DNA of 64,000 bases from JAWSVE01 sp050789445 (GCA_050789445.1 JAILXR010000001.1:3100001-3164000), one strand, 5' to 3'. Shown: positions 18,837-28,032, counted from the stretch's first letter. Notes: generated by a model from the sequence alone, not told the origin. Program-made: numbers and translations.

Positions 18837-18882
18837 AAAACCTCACGTAATGATCGACTAGATCAAACGTGAGGTTTTTTTT
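18837..18882 (+). terminator. Rho-independent terminator after panD
   Basis: A perfect 12-bp stem (AAAACCTCACGT with ACGTGAGGTTTT, 18-base loop) ends in a run of eight T residues. Confidence 0.93.
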
Positions 18883-18955
18883 GCTTTGAATTTAAGCAAA
18901 GCATTTCTCTTCATAGTCAGAGTGATACAATCTGGGTTATTCGTACGAGATCGAA

Positions 18956-19024
18956 ATGAAATACATTGCTCTAACGGCTGCAACAATACTCGTTAGTGTT
19001 CTTATCGTTATATGTTTGAGTTAA
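18956..19024 (+). CDS. Possible 22-residue membrane microprotein
   Basis: This short ORF (MKYIALTAATILVSVLIVICLS, written here only as its 22 residues' composition: one Lys, one Tyr, the rest nearly all hydrophobic) could be a single-span microprotein. It lies between the panD terminator and acs. No clear ribosome-binding site is visible, so it may be chance. Confidence 0.2.
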   Translation: MKYIALTAATILVSVLIVICLS

Positions 19025-19066
19025 TCGCCTACCTTAATAAAGAAATAATAAATTCAGGAGAACATA

Positions 19067-21007
19067 ATGTCTGACCTTCCAAAAGTTCATCCAGTCCCTG
19101 CCACTTTTGCATCGAATGCTCATATTAATAAGTCGAAGTACGATGAAATGTACAAGCAGTCGATCGAGTCCCCCGATGAATTTTGGGCAGCACAAGCAAA
19201 AGAATTTTTAACGTGGGACAAGCCATGGACAAGTGTTCGTGATTTTGACTTTCCGAAAGGCGAAGCCACTTGGTTTGCCAATGCAAAATTAAATGTAACG
19301 ACGAATTGTATCGATCGACATCTTCCACAACGTGCAAACCAAACTGCAATTATTTGGGAGGGTGATGATCCTAGTGACGATAAAAAAATTACGTATCAAG
19401 AATTACATATTGCCGTTTGTAAATTGGCGAATGTTTTAAAATCTCGAGGTGTTAAAAAAGGCGATCGGGTGTGTATTTATATGCCAATGATTCCTGAAGC
19501 CGCCTACGCGATGTTGGCATGTGCTCGGCTCGGTGCAATTCACTCCGTTGTCTTTGGCGGGTTTTCTCCCGATGCATTAAAAGATCGAATTTTAAATTCT
19601 GATTGCCAGGTTCTTATTACTGCCGATGAAGGTTTACGTGGCGGTAAAAAAGTACCCTTAAAAGTGAATGCGGATAAAGCTTTAGAAAGCTGCCCAAATA
19701 CGCATACCTGTTTAGTGGTTCAGCGTACTGGGGGTGATGTCGAATGGAAAAATGGACGCGACATTTGGTACCACGATGAAATGTTAGAAGCCGCAGAAGT
19801 GTGTGAGCCAGAATTAATGGACTCAGAAGATCCATTATTTATTTTGTATACATCAGGATCAACTGGAAAGCCAAAAGGTGTCTTGCACACAACCGGTGGA
19901 TATTTATTACAAGCTGCTATGACACACAAATATACTTTTGATTACCACGAAGGCGATGTGTATTGGTGTACGGCTGATGTCGGTTGGGTAACAGGGCATA
20001 CGTATATTTTATACGGACCGTTAACTAATGGCGCGATTACTTTAATGTTCGAAGGCGTTCCAAATTATCCAAGCCCTTCGCGTTGTTGGGATGTTGTTGA
20101 TAAACATAACGTCAAACAGTTTTATACCGCGCCAACAGCAATTCGTGCACTAATGGCAGCAGGCGATGAATTTGTTACGAGAACTTCTCGAAAATCTTTA
20201 GTGCTTTTAGGGACTGTGGGTGAACCAATAAATCCAGAAGCATGGGAATGGTATTACAATATTGTTGGCGAAAAAAATTGCCCGATTGTTGATACCTGGT
20301 GGCAAACAGAAACTGGCGCACATATGTTAACGCCATTGCCGGGAGCAACAGATTTAAAACCGGGTTCTGCCACGTTACCTTTTTTTGGAATAGAGCCTGT
20401 TATTTTAGATCAAGAAGGAAATGAACTAACAGGTGCGTGTGAAGGTAATCTTGCCATTAAAAAATCGTGGCCCTCGCAAATTAGAACTGTTTATGGTGAT
20501 CATCAGCGGTGTATAGACACTTACTTTTCTACCTATAAAGGATATTATTTTACAGGCGACGGCGCACGACGAGATGAAGATGGCTACTACTGGATAACGG
20601 GGCGTGTCGATGATGTATTAAATGTCAGCGGTCATAGAATGGGAACCGCAGAAATAGAAAGCGCATTGGTTCTTCACGATAAAGTGGCAGAGGCCGCCGT
20701 CGTTGGTTGTCCCCATGACATAAAAGGTCAAGGTATTTATGCCTATGTAACTTTAATGGCAGGCGAAAAATATGACGATGCACTTAAAAAAGAATTGGTT
20801 AATATTTGCGTCAAAGAAATTGGCCCAATTGCAAAGCCCGATTATATTCAGTGGGCACCGGGATTACCCAAAACGCGTTCTGGGAAAATTATGAGAAGGA
20901 TTTTAAGAAAAATCGCTGCGAATGAAATCGATGCACTTGGTGATACTAGTACGCTAGCCGATCCAGCTGTTGTTGATGAGCTGATTGGTAATCGATTAAT
21001 TAAATAG
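19067..21007 (+). CDS. acs: Acetyl-CoA synthetase
   Basis: This is a 646-residue AMP-forming acetate-CoA ligase. The N-terminal ACAS_N block is followed by the adenylation motifs YTSGSTGKPKG (P-loop-like), the WWQTETG motif and YFTGDGARRDEDGYYWITGR. The C-terminal domain carries PKTRSGKIMRR, whose Lys is the acetylation-controlled catalytic residue in the family. It converts acetate, ATP and CoA to acetyl-CoA. AGGAGA precedes the ATG. Length and motifs are typical. Confidence 0.97.
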   Translation: MSDLPKVHPVPATFASNAHINKSKYDEMYKQSIESPDEFWAAQAKEFLTWDKPWTSVRDFDFPKGEATWFANAKLNVTTNCIDRHLPQRANQTAIIWEGDDPSDDKKITYQELHIAVCKLANVLKSRGVKKGDRVCIYMPMIPEAAYAMLACARLGAIHSVVFGGFSPDALKDRILNSDCQVLITADEGLRGGKKVPLKVNADKALESCPNTHTCLVVQRTGGDVEWKNGRDIWYHDEMLEAAEVCEPELMDSEDPLFILYTSGSTGKPKGVLHTTGGYLLQAAMTHKYTFDYHEGDVYWCTADVGWVTGHTYILYGPLTNGAITLMFEGVPNYPSPSRCWDVVDKHNVKQFYTAPTAIRALMAAGDEFVTRTSRKSLVLLGTVGEPINPEAWEWYYNIVGEKNCPIVDTWWQTETGAHMLTPLPGATDLKPGSATLPFFGIEPVILDQEGNELTGACEGNLAIKKSWPSQIRTVYGDHQRCIDTYFSTYKGYYFTGDGARRDEDGYYWITGRVDDVLNVSGHRMGTAEIESALVLHDKVAEAAVVGCPHDIKGQGIYAYVTLMAGEKYDDALKKELVNICVKEIGPIAKPDYIQWAPGLPKTRSGKIMRRILRKIAANEIDALGDTSTLADPAVVDELIGNRLIK

Positions 21008-21081
21008 ATGTTCTAATATTCACAAGCGATAAATGCATTAACTGGAATATGTGTTTATAAATACACAGGCGTTAATTTTTA

Positions 21082-21981
21082 ATGCAGTTATTCTTTAGCT
21101 CTATACCTCTCGCTGTACGCTACATGATTTTTAGTGCGTTCGGCTTTGCTGTTATGGGTATGTGTGTAAAGCTTGTCGGGCAAGGTGGTATTCCAATCTT
21201 AGAAATCGTGGCAGCACGCTCATTGGTTTCTTTGATTCTTAGTTATGCCAGCATTCGTCAAAAACGCCTCGCAGTGTTTGGTTGCCGTAAAGATTTACTG
21301 ATTGCCCGTGGTGTGGTTGGCGCATTAGCCTTAGTCTGTGTATATTATTCTGTCACGACATTACCGTTGGCGGAGGCGACTGTTTTACAGTATTTGCATC
21401 CAACGTTTACGGCAATTCTCGCTGTCATTTTTTTAAAAGAACGCCTTCACCCTTCAGTTATTGTTTGCATTATTTTAAGTTCAATCGGTCTTATTGTTAT
21501 TGCGCAGCCCGCTTTTTTATTTGGAGAAGCTCAACAAACGTTTTCCTATTTTTCTATGGGAATTGCGCTACTAGGAGCTTTTGGAAGTGCAGTTGCTTAT
21601 GTCTTGGTGAGAAAATTAACAGAGACGGATGATCCGGCCGTCATTATTTTATATTTTCCACTTATCGCTTTACCCTTGTCATTAATACTGTTGGGTAATG
21701 ATTTTGTAATACCAACGTGGGAACAAGCAGTATTGTTGATATTAGTTGGCGTTTTTACGCAGATGGGGCAGCTAGGTTTGACCAAAGCGATGCAGACAGA
21801 AACGGCCAGCAAAGCGACGGCATTTTCTTATCTTCAAATAATATTCTCTGCTGTACTTGGATGGTTGGTGTTTAGTGAGATACCTGTGTTCTGGACATGG
21901 GTCGGTGGAGGACTAATTGTCATTGGCGCACTAATCAATATGTTTTCAAAAAAACGTGTCCTGAACGAAACCGCAAAGTAA
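21082..21981 (+). CDS. EamA/DMT-superfamily transporter
   Basis: This is a 299-residue inner-membrane protein with ten hydrophobic segments in two homologous EamA repeats of five. Diagnostic blocks are LPLAEATVLQYLHPTFTAILAVIFLKERL in the first half (helix pair with the conserved Pro) and a matching region near residues 240-270 in the second half. Relatives export amino acids, purines or other metabolites; the substrate cannot be read from sequence. It starts 74 bp after acs on the same strand. Confidence 0.88.
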   Translation: MQLFFSSIPLAVRYMIFSAFGFAVMGMCVKLVGQGGIPILEIVAARSLVSLILSYASIRQKRLAVFGCRKDLLIARGVVGALALVCVYYSVTTLPLAEATVLQYLHPTFTAILAVIFLKERLHPSVIVCIILSSIGLIVIAQPAFLFGEAQQTFSYFSMGIALLGAFGSAVAYVLVRKLTETDDPAVIILYFPLIALPLSLILLGNDFVIPTWEQAVLLILVGVFTQMGQLGLTKAMQTETASKATAFSYLQIIFSAVLGWLVFSEIPVFWTWVGGGLIVIGALINMFSKKRVLNETAK

Positions 21982-22180
21982 TGTCTTCCAGATTTTTTAG
22001 CTTTCTCCGATGCACTCCGCTGCCCTTGATTCCCTCTTGATAATTTAAAGCAGTAGTTAGTCGTTGGTCGAGATAGGGCTTATCACCTGTTAAATCCAGT
22101 CTTTATCAATATGCTGATTCGCACTCCAGCCGTAAAATAATCACCAGGCTATTTTCTTAACACAAATAAACATAACTCAC

Positions 22181-22221
22181 TTGTTTAATAAAGATATGGT
22201 GTTATAGTCATGCATAACACC
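22181..22221 (+). promoter_or_regulatory. Promoter and probable GntR operator of the ABC operon
   Basis: A perfect inverted repeat, GGTGTTAT (22198-22205) and ATAACACC (22214-22221) with 8 bases between, overlaps a likely -10 box TATAGT (22203-22208). The -35 box TTGTTT (22181-22186) is 16 bases upstream. It ends 41 bp before the GntR start codon, as expected for autorepression. Confidence 0.7.
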
Positions 22222-22262
22222 ATAGCAATAAGGCTATAGGTTAAGTAATTCGGTATTAGTGA

Positions 22263-22676
22263 ATGACGCAATTTAATGACTGGGATGATTCTCAGCCCAT
22301 TTATCGCCAGCTCAGAGACAAAATTATTCGTCTCATTATTGATGGTTCACTCCTAGAAGGTGAGGCAGTTCCTTCTGTGCGGCAAGTGGCTAGCGATTAT
22401 CAAATTAACCATTTAACGGTGTCGAAGGCCTATCAAGAATTGGTTGATGACAAGCTGTTAGAGAAGCGTAGGGGAGTCGGCATGTTTGTAGAGCAGGGGG
22501 CTAGAGCTACTTTATTGGCGCGAGAAAAAAATCAGTTCATCAACGTTGAGTTACCTCAATTAAGACAGCGAATGAAAAATTTGGGATTCACAAAAGACGA
22601 ATTAATTTCATTAATGAATAGCTGTGATGCAGATGAAGAAGTGAAAAACAAGAATGAAGACGAGAGTGACGAATAA
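22263..22676 (+). CDS. GntR-family (YtrA-type) transcriptional regulator
   Basis: This is a 137-residue short GntR repressor: an N-terminal winged helix (IYRQLRDKIIRLII, then VPSVRQVASDYQINHLTVSKAYQEL) plus a brief C-terminal helix, with no large effector domain. YtrA-type members usually sit at the head of ABC-transporter operons and repress them, and the same layout is seen here. The stop codon overlaps the ATPase start (TAATG). An inverted-repeat operator lies in its promoter. Confidence 0.92.
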   Translation: MTQFNDWDDSQPIYRQLRDKIIRLIIDGSLLEGEAVPSVRQVASDYQINHLTVSKAYQELVDDKLLEKRRGVGMFVEQGARATLLAREKNQFINVELPQLRQRMKNLGFTKDELISLMNSCDADEEVKNKNEDESDE

Positions 22677-23521
22677 TGGAAACCTTAATTGAAGCAAAAG
22701 GCCTCACGAAAAAATACGGAAAAACGACAGTATTAGATCAATTGGATATGACTATTGAGCGGGGAAAAATTGTGGGTTTGATCGGTCATAACGGTGCCGG
22801 TAAAACAACGGCTCTCAAGTGTATTTTAGGGTTGTGTCCATATGAAGGTGATCTCAATGTCATGGGAATGAACCCTAAAAAAGATCGAGCGAATTTGATG
22901 GAAAAAGTCTGTTTTATTGCTGACACTGCAATTTTGCCGAGATGGATAACAGCTGAGCAGGCCATGAAGTTTGTTGGCGGCGTTCATCCAAAATTTAATC
23001 GCGAGAAAGCGATGGATTTTTTGTCGCAAACCGATATTGGACTTAAAACAAAAGTGGGGAGTTTGTCAAAAGGAATGATTACTCAGCTGCACTTGGCCTT
23101 GGTGATGGCCATCGATGTGCCATTGTTGGTGTTAGATGAGCCTACGCTCGGTTTGGATATTTTGTATCGCAAGAAATTCTATACAAATTTACTAAATGAT
23201 TATTTTGATGAGAATAAAACGATTTTAATCACCACGCATCAGGTGGAAGAGGTTGAAAGTCTTTTGACAGATATCATGTTTATTAAGCAAGGAAAAATAA
23301 TCATGGATATGTCGATGGATCAAGTTGCGGACAAGTATGTTGAAGTAAAGGTGAGTAATCAAAATATTGATGTTGCTCGATTGTTAGAGCCAATATCGGA
23401 GCAGTCTGGATTAGGTCAAACAACATTTTTATTTGAAGATAAAAATGTAAATGATCTCAAGTCTTTAGGCGATGTTCGATTGCCGACAATTGCCGATTTA
23501 TTTGTTGCAAAAATGCAGTGA
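22676..23521 (+). CDS. ABC transporter ATP-binding protein
   Basis: This is a 281-residue ABC ATPase of the exporter/drug-resistance (CcmA/YtrB-like) branch. Walker A is GHNGAGKTTALK, the signature is LSKGMITQLHLALVMA (LSKGM rather than LSGGQ) and Walker B is LLVLDEPTLGLD, with the switch His in ITTHQVEEVE. The start overlaps the GntR stop by one base. It should power the ABC-2-like membrane protein at 23727-24710. Confidence 0.93.
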   Translation: METLIEAKGLTKKYGKTTVLDQLDMTIERGKIVGLIGHNGAGKTTALKCILGLCPYEGDLNVMGMNPKKDRANLMEKVCFIADTAILPRWITAEQAMKFVGGVHPKFNREKAMDFLSQTDIGLKTKVGSLSKGMITQLHLALVMAIDVPLLVLDEPTLGLDILYRKKFYTNLLNDYFDENKTILITTHQVEEVESLLTDIMFIKQGKIIMDMSMDQVADKYVEVKVSNQNIDVARLLEPISEQSGLGQTTFLFEDKNVNDLKSLGDVRLPTIADLFVAKMQ

Positions 23522-23540
23522 TTAAATCTAGGGGAAAATA

Positions 23541-23678
23541 ATGTTTTTTAAGAGATTAACTCATTTGTATTTAGAATTAAAAAAGAACTTCTGTGGGCTT
23601 ATGAGTTCAATAGGAGTGATGTTGGCTGTCTTCTTGTTATTAGTTCTGATGGCCCCTTTTGCATATCCGATGCGTGAA
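23541..23678 (+). CDS. Small hydrophobic protein inside the ABC operon
   Basis: A 45-residue ORF with a good ribosome-binding site (AGGGGAAAATA before the ATG) fills the gap between ATPase and permease. It has a basic/aromatic start (MFFKRLTHLYLELKK) and one hydrophobic segment at about residues 18-34. It may be a small accessory subunit or the remnant of a duplicated permease N terminus. No family was recognised. Confidence 0.5.
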
Positions 23679-23726
23679 AATCTATATCTTTTTTGAAAAA
23701 TTAAAAAAGCTTTAAAGGGCAAGAGC

Positions 23727-24710
23727 ATGAACCAAATAATAAAAGAATTTCCCACATTGTTGTTAAGAGAATATTGGGAGCATAAAAGAGCAATCCTCTG
23801 GGTGCCAGCAGGGTTTTCCATTTTAATTAGCTTGTTGGTTTTAATGATCAGTTTTGGTGTTTTCGATATTCGTTCTGATATCGAGTTTTCTGATTTAGTC
23901 CAAATGGCTAGATCTGTCGAAGAGGCCAGTGTGGATGGCTCAAAGACGTACAGCACTCAAAAATTGACAGTTCAATTGGATGGAGAAGATCAGGTAAAAG
24001 CATTATCAATTCTAGCTGATAGAGATAGATTGATTAACGCAGGTTTGCATTTGTCAGCAATGGCTTTTGGAATGCTGGCATTTTTTTTAGGGGTTTCTTA
24101 TTTGTTGGCGAGCTTGCATACGGATAGAAAAGACAGAAGTATTTTGTTTTGGAAGTCATTGCCTTTTAGTGAATCGCAATCTGTAGCAAGTAAACTTTTA
24201 ATGGCGGCATTGATAATTCCTGTGGTTTCTTTTGTGTTTTCAATTATTGTTCAGTTAGCTGTCGGTATCGGAGTGACTTATTTGTATATAGGGCAGCAAG
24301 AATCAACAGTTGGGTTGGGCGTGTATTTGGAGATGTTCTTTAATGTTCTTCTTGTGCATAGCTTTCTCATATTGTTAGTGGCTCTAAAGTTAATCCCCTT
24401 TTTCTCTTGGTTGATTTTTTGTTCTGCATGGTCAAAGGGTGTCCCGATGTTGCTGTCCTTCTTGGTACCTTTCTGCTTGTATATTTTAGAGAGACTTGTT
24501 ATCGGCACAAATTATATTGGACGATTCTTCTCTAGCGTTGTTAGTTATAGCGGCGATGGTGCTTTGGCCGCATTAGAGTCGGGAAATATAGGGGTAATAG
24601 TGAAAGACATGCTTCATTACTCGCCATCACAGCTTGTTGTTGGAGTAATAATTTCTATTGCATTTATTTATGGCGCTATTTGGCTGAGAAATAACAAATA
24701 TGAAATCTAA
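23727..24710 (+). CDS. ABC-2-type transporter membrane protein
   Basis: This is a 327-residue membrane protein with six hydrophobic segments: one near residues 24-44, then a ~65-residue extracytoplasmic loop, then five more. The loop between segments 2 and 3 contains LHTDRKDRSILFWKSLPFS, the cytoplasmic coupling pattern seen in ABC-2 permeases of GntR-controlled operons. It forms the channel partner of the ATPase at 22676-23521. The substrate is unknown; cell-envelope stress or peptide-antibiotic export is typical for this operon type (family knowledge). Confidence 0.85.
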   Translation: MNQIIKEFPTLLLREYWEHKRAILWVPAGFSILISLLVLMISFGVFDIRSDIEFSDLVQMARSVEEASVDGSKTYSTQKLTVQLDGEDQVKALSILADRDRLINAGLHLSAMAFGMLAFFLGVSYLLASLHTDRKDRSILFWKSLPFSESQSVASKLLMAALIIPVVSFVFSIIVQLAVGIGVTYLYIGQQESTVGLGVYLEMFFNVLLVHSFLILLVALKLIPFFSWLIFCSAWSKGVPMLLSFLVPFCLYILERLVIGTNYIGRFFSSVVSYSGDGALAALESGNIGVIVKDMLHYSPSQLVVGVIISIAFIYGAIWLRNNKYEI

Positions 24711-24818
24711 ATATCACATTGATAATGAAATTATGAATGTTCGTGAATATGTGTAAGTGGTTGTTGGTGAAACTTTAATAAAAGTTTTTATAGAAAACTA
24801 AAATCTATGGAGATTAAA

Positions 24819-25217
24819 ATGGAAATTCAATTTACCAAGCGAAAAATTACAGCCGGTGGCGTTGCAGCTATCGGAGTCGATAACGGTTTTGGAGATAATA
24901 ACGCTTCATTGACTGCTGAATTGGGTGAGTTTTTATTTGTGGAGGCTGGATGTTTTTTTGGAGTGCTACCTCCTTTTTCAATGCTGAACAGCACATTGAT
25001 GAAAGGAAAGCTATTTAGTGCACATAATACGATTCTCGAATGGGAGCCAAGACGTATAAGTCGTTCAGCCTATGAGGAGTTACAGCGGTCGATAAAAAAT
25101 AACCCGCAGTGGGGTGGCGAAGTTGATAATAGATTTAAGGGTAGCAGGAAGTACTGGGAGCGGTGGGCCATTTTAAGGTCTCTAGAAAAGATGACACTAC
25201 TAGCCAGCCCAGTTTGA
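24819..25217 (+). CDS. Protein of unknown function
   Basis: This is a 132-residue soluble protein. I start at ATG 24819 because TGGAG lies 6 bases upstream; an in-frame ATG at 24807 overlaps that site. The first half is Gly- and beta-rich (ITAGGVAAIGVDNGFGDNN), the second half basic and Trp-containing. No signal peptide or known motif is evident. It follows the ABC operon by 108 bp on the same strand and ends at a terminator. Confidence 0.55.
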   Translation: MEIQFTKRKITAGGVAAIGVDNGFGDNNASLTAELGEFLFVEAGCFFGVLPPFSMLNSTLMKGKLFSAHNTILEWEPRRISRSAYEELQRSIKNNPQWGGEVDNRFKGSRKYWERWAILRSLEKMTLLASPV

Positions 25218-25268
25218 TTTCTAGAGATGGTTTTTAGTTTTTAAAATTTAGTTTAACTGTTGTATTTT

Positions 25269-25308
25269 ACGTCGGTTCTTTCTGCCCCAAGAAGTCCGGC
25301 GTTTTTTT
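25269..25308 (+). terminator. Rho-independent terminator
   Basis: Stem ACGTCGG/CCGGCGT (one G-T pair) extended by TTCTT/AAGAA, followed by seven T residues. It closes the transcript of the gene ending at 25217. Confidence 0.85.
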
Positions 25309-25464
25309 ATTTATGTTGGTGAAAAACGATCAATTAATGCTAAGCATAGCCGGCTATCACACAATCTAGGGAGTATGACTTAGCATTTTAAGTTGGAAAG
25401 GTATTGTGGGTGTTAAATCAAGAATGTTTTAATATCCGAATCTTTAAAGAACGAGGTTAGGACT

Positions 25465-26055
25465 GTGTCAGACTCTGAAGACGATTTGTTTCGTCAGGCC
25501 ATGGGAGATGTAAAGCCGTTGCAGACGGAAGCTCGCGTCAATACTGTCAAAAATAAAAGCAATTCTCCCGGTGTAGAGCGGCGACGAGTGGCTGCCATCA
25601 CTGAAGGTGACGAAGCTGCAAATAAAAAAGGGTTGACTGGAGATTTTGTCAATGCGGTTGATCCTCATGATATTTTAGAATTCAAGCGGCCTGGCATCCA
25701 AAACGGCGTATACAAAAATTTACGACTTGGAAAGTATAGCGTTGATGCCCGTTTAGATTTGCATGGCTTAACTGTTGATCAGGCTCGTGTTGGGGTTTGG
25801 CAATTTGTCGAAGAATGTATGCGCCACGATATTCGTTGCGCATTAATCACACATGGTAAGGGCGAGAATCGTTTGCCTCAACCCGCGTTATTAAAAAGTT
25901 GTGTGGCGCACTGGTTGCCGCAGATAGACTTTGTTATGGCTTTTCATAGTGCTCAAAAACATCATGGTGGAAGTGGGGCAACGTATGTTTTGTTAAAAAA
26001 GAGCGAAAAAAAACGATTAGAAAATTTCGAAAAACAGCAAAAGAAAAAAACTTGA
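25465..26055 (+). CDS. smrA: Smr-domain protein (SmrA/YdaL-like)
   Basis: This is a 196-residue protein with a GTG start. The N-terminal block DDLFRQAMGDVKPLQ and the LEFKRPGIQNGVYKNLRLGKY segment resemble E. coli SmrA (YdaL). The C-terminal Smr domain has the DLHGLTVDQAR motif and THGKGEN, and it ends with HHGGSGATYVLL. Smr domains are nicking nucleases, and some act on mRNA at collided ribosomes. A short Lys-rich tail follows. A convergent terminator lies downstream. Confidence 0.9.
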   Translation: MSDSEDDLFRQAMGDVKPLQTEARVNTVKNKSNSPGVERRRVAAITEGDEAANKKGLTGDFVNAVDPHDILEFKRPGIQNGVYKNLRLGKYSVDARLDLHGLTVDQARVGVWQFVEECMRHDIRCALITHGKGENRLPQPALLKSCVAHWLPQIDFVMAFHSAQKHHGGSGATYVLLKKSEKKRLENFEKQQKKKT

Positions 26056-26075
26056 ATTAAAGAAGTGTAGTGATT

Positions 26076-26128
26076 TCAAGCATAAAAAGCCTACATTGTA
26101 GTGGGATCATTTATGCTTGATGTTTTTT
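26076..26128 (+). terminator. Rho-independent terminator between convergent genes
   Basis: A perfect 11-bp stem (TCAAGCATAAA with TTTATGCTTGA) is followed by TGTTTTTT. It terminates smrA and overlaps the last bases of the gene on the minus strand. Confidence 0.85.
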
Positions 26129-27263
26129 AAAGGCAGCTATGTCTGAAGTTATCATCAAGGTTGAGCGGTAATACTAAGGTGCTGATTCCGGCTGCATTTG
26201 CATCTGCACATAAATCAGCACGCTCGTTTGCATCGTTTTTCCAAGTGTTTTTGTATTCAGCATTCAAAATTGCTTTACCGCTGTCGGTAAACGGCTTTAA
26301 TAAATCGCATTCGTTGTATTGGTAGCATTGTTCATTAACAGCAAAATCAAAAAAGTCGACAAGCTCAGCAACTTGGTCAAGATCATTTTTTAACGCTACA
26401 GATAAATTTCGAGCATGAGCCTCAGTCGCTATAAATTTATTGTAAGTGAGTTGGTCTTGCGCATTGATATTGACGCCGGGGTTGTTGGTGTAGCCATCCA
26501 TGTTGTCTGGTTCAACACCGTCACAACCTTTTTCAACAGCAACATCTAGGCGGGCTTTCATGATGTTTTTCACATTGGTAGTTCGGATGTCTAGCCAGCG
26601 TTCACCGGGCCAGCCGTCAAGATTATTGCCCATATCATTTTCGGTGAATTGATTGGCGTCATCACGCCATTCTTCGTAAGAGCCTCCAGAAAAATAACAA
26701 ATCACTTTAATGCCTTTTGAATGTAATTCATCAATTAAAGAAGTAGGTGAATCGAATAGATCGATGTCATAAATATCGACACCGTAAGATGTGTTAACTG
26801 TCCCGCTTAGTTGCCATTGCCAAGTGGCAAGAGGTGAAGGTTTGTACCAATCACTTGATGATTCATCTGTGGTTTCTTCTTCTGCAGCGGGATCTTCATC
26901 CTCTGAACTACCTTCAGTAGTGTCTTCGCTAGTCGCTCCATCATTTTCTTCTATGGTCGTGCCGCCATCACTCTCTGTCGCTGTATCGTCTGCCGCGCCT
27001 TCAGTCGTATCTGTGCTGTCTTCAGCAGCTTCAGGCTCGTTATCAGATGATTCCTCCTCTACTTCTGTCGTCGTTTCATTTATGACAGGTAGTTCTTCGC
27101 CGTTAGTATTGTCAGTTGCAGTATCCGTTTCAGTCGTCTCTATAACTGGGTTCTCTTGAGTAGTCTCAGGGATAGTAACTTCGTCAGTAGGTGTGGATGA
27201 GCCATTTTCTTTACATCCAATTAATAATACGGCGGAAATGAGATAAATAAATAAGAGGCGCAT
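26127..27263 (-). CDS. GH114-type (alpha-1,4-polygalactosaminidase-like) lipoprotein
   Basis: This is a 378-residue lipoprotein: the lipobox is LLIGC with Cys17. Residues ~20-135 are a low-complexity acidic Thr/Glu/Asp/Ser linker. The C-terminal domain (~140-378) is a TIM-barrel with WQWQLSGTV, DIYDIDLFD, VICYFSGGSYEEWR, EKGCDGVEPDNMDGY and AVNEQCYQY, the pattern of glycoside-hydrolase family 114. The Asp/Glu of GVEPDN is a likely catalytic residue. The family cleaves galactosamine-containing exopolysaccharide; the true substrate here is unknown. The long linker suggests display away from the outer membrane. Confidence 0.87.
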   Translation of the reverse strand: MRLLFIYLISAVLLIGCKENGSSTPTDEVTIPETTQENPVIETTETDTATDNTNGEELPVINETTTEVEEESSDNEPEAAEDSTDTTEGAADDTATESDGGTTIEENDGATSEDTTEGSSEDEDPAAEEETTDESSSDWYKPSPLATWQWQLSGTVNTSYGVDIYDIDLFDSPTSLIDELHSKGIKVICYFSGGSYEEWRDDANQFTENDMGNNLDGWPGERWLDIRTTNVKNIMKARLDVAVEKGCDGVEPDNMDGYTNNPGVNINAQDQLTYNKFIATEAHARNLSVALKNDLDQVAELVDFFDFAVNEQCYQYNECDLLKPFTDSGKAILNAEYKNTWKNDANERADLCADANAAGISTLVLPLNLDDNFRHSCL

Positions 27264-27627
27264 TTTGTTAGTCCATTAAAGTATTGATTGGGGTATGGAA
27301 TAAATTTTGTTAGGTATACAGTATATTTAATTCAGGGGTATTTAAACGTGATTGGGCGCTCAATCTCTTAGCGTTTTTTCTTTATGTGTATAAATACAGG
27401 AAGCTACGGCCTCTTGAAAATACCGGTGAAATCGGCATAGACTGCTAGTTGGCTTGGCTATCAGATAGAGATGGTTTACAGTGTTTTACAATCTGGCTAT
27501 CGCTATTGTCAGGTTAATTTGAAATTATCAAGTTTGATAATTAGGCGTTATTGAGCGGGTAATAAAACACTCGAAAATTTATTTTCTGATTAACATAATG
27601 AACTAAAAACACTTGGGAGTTGAATCG
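27264..27627. other. Divergent intergenic region with an inverted repeat
   Basis: This 364-bp spacer holds the promoters of the GH114 gene (minus) and the DUF4332 gene (plus). The only clear structure is a perfect 9-bp inverted repeat AATTATCAA-GT-TTGATAATT at 27523-27542, about 85 bp before the plus-strand gene; it may be an operator. No ORF was found. Confidence 0.45.
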
Positions 27628-28032
27628 ATGAGTAAAGTTGAAGATATTGAAGGCGTTGGCCCTGCGTATGCTGAAAAGTTAGCGAATGCTGGTGTTAAAA
27701 CAGTAGAGGGTCTTTTAAAAGCAGGCGCTGAAAAGTCTGGCCGTAAAGACATTGCCGAAAAGTCAGGTATAAGTGAAGCACAAATTTTAAATTGGGTGAA
27801 TCGAGCTGATTTGACTCGAATTAAAGGCGTTAGCACTCAGTATGCTGATCTTCTAGAGGCATCAGGTGTTGATACCGTTCCAGAATTAGCACAGCGAAAT
27901 GCTGCAAATTTGGCTGAGAAAATGAAAGAAGTGAATGACGCTAAAAACTTAGTTCGAAAAGTGCCAAGCCCAGTCGATGTTGAGAAGTGGGTTGCGCAAG
28001 CTAAAGATTTGCCACGAGCTGTTAATTACTAA
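27628..28032 (+). CDS. DUF4332 helix-hairpin-helix protein
   Basis: This is a 134-residue cytoplasmic protein. GGGAG at 27615-27619 supports ATG 27628 rather than the TTG at 27613. Two helix-hairpin-helix units are visible: IEGVGPAYAEKLANAGVKTVEGLL and IKGVSTQYADLLEASGVDTVPELA (each seen in two parts). The tail holds VEKWVAQAKDLP, typical of DUF4332. Such proteins look DNA-binding, but their role is unknown. Confidence 0.85.
   Translation: MSKVEDIEGVGPAYAEKLANAGVKTVEGLLKAGAEKSGRKDIAEKSGISEAQILNWVNRADLTRIKGVSTQYADLLEASGVDTVPELAQRNAANLAEKMKEVNDAKNLVRKVPSPVDVEKWVAQAKDLPRAVNY

Noticed and set aside
26791..27159. Ser/Val-rich open frame antisense to the GH114 lipoprotein
   Set aside because: It mirrors the low-complexity acidic linker of the real gene and is an expected artefact of that repeat composition.
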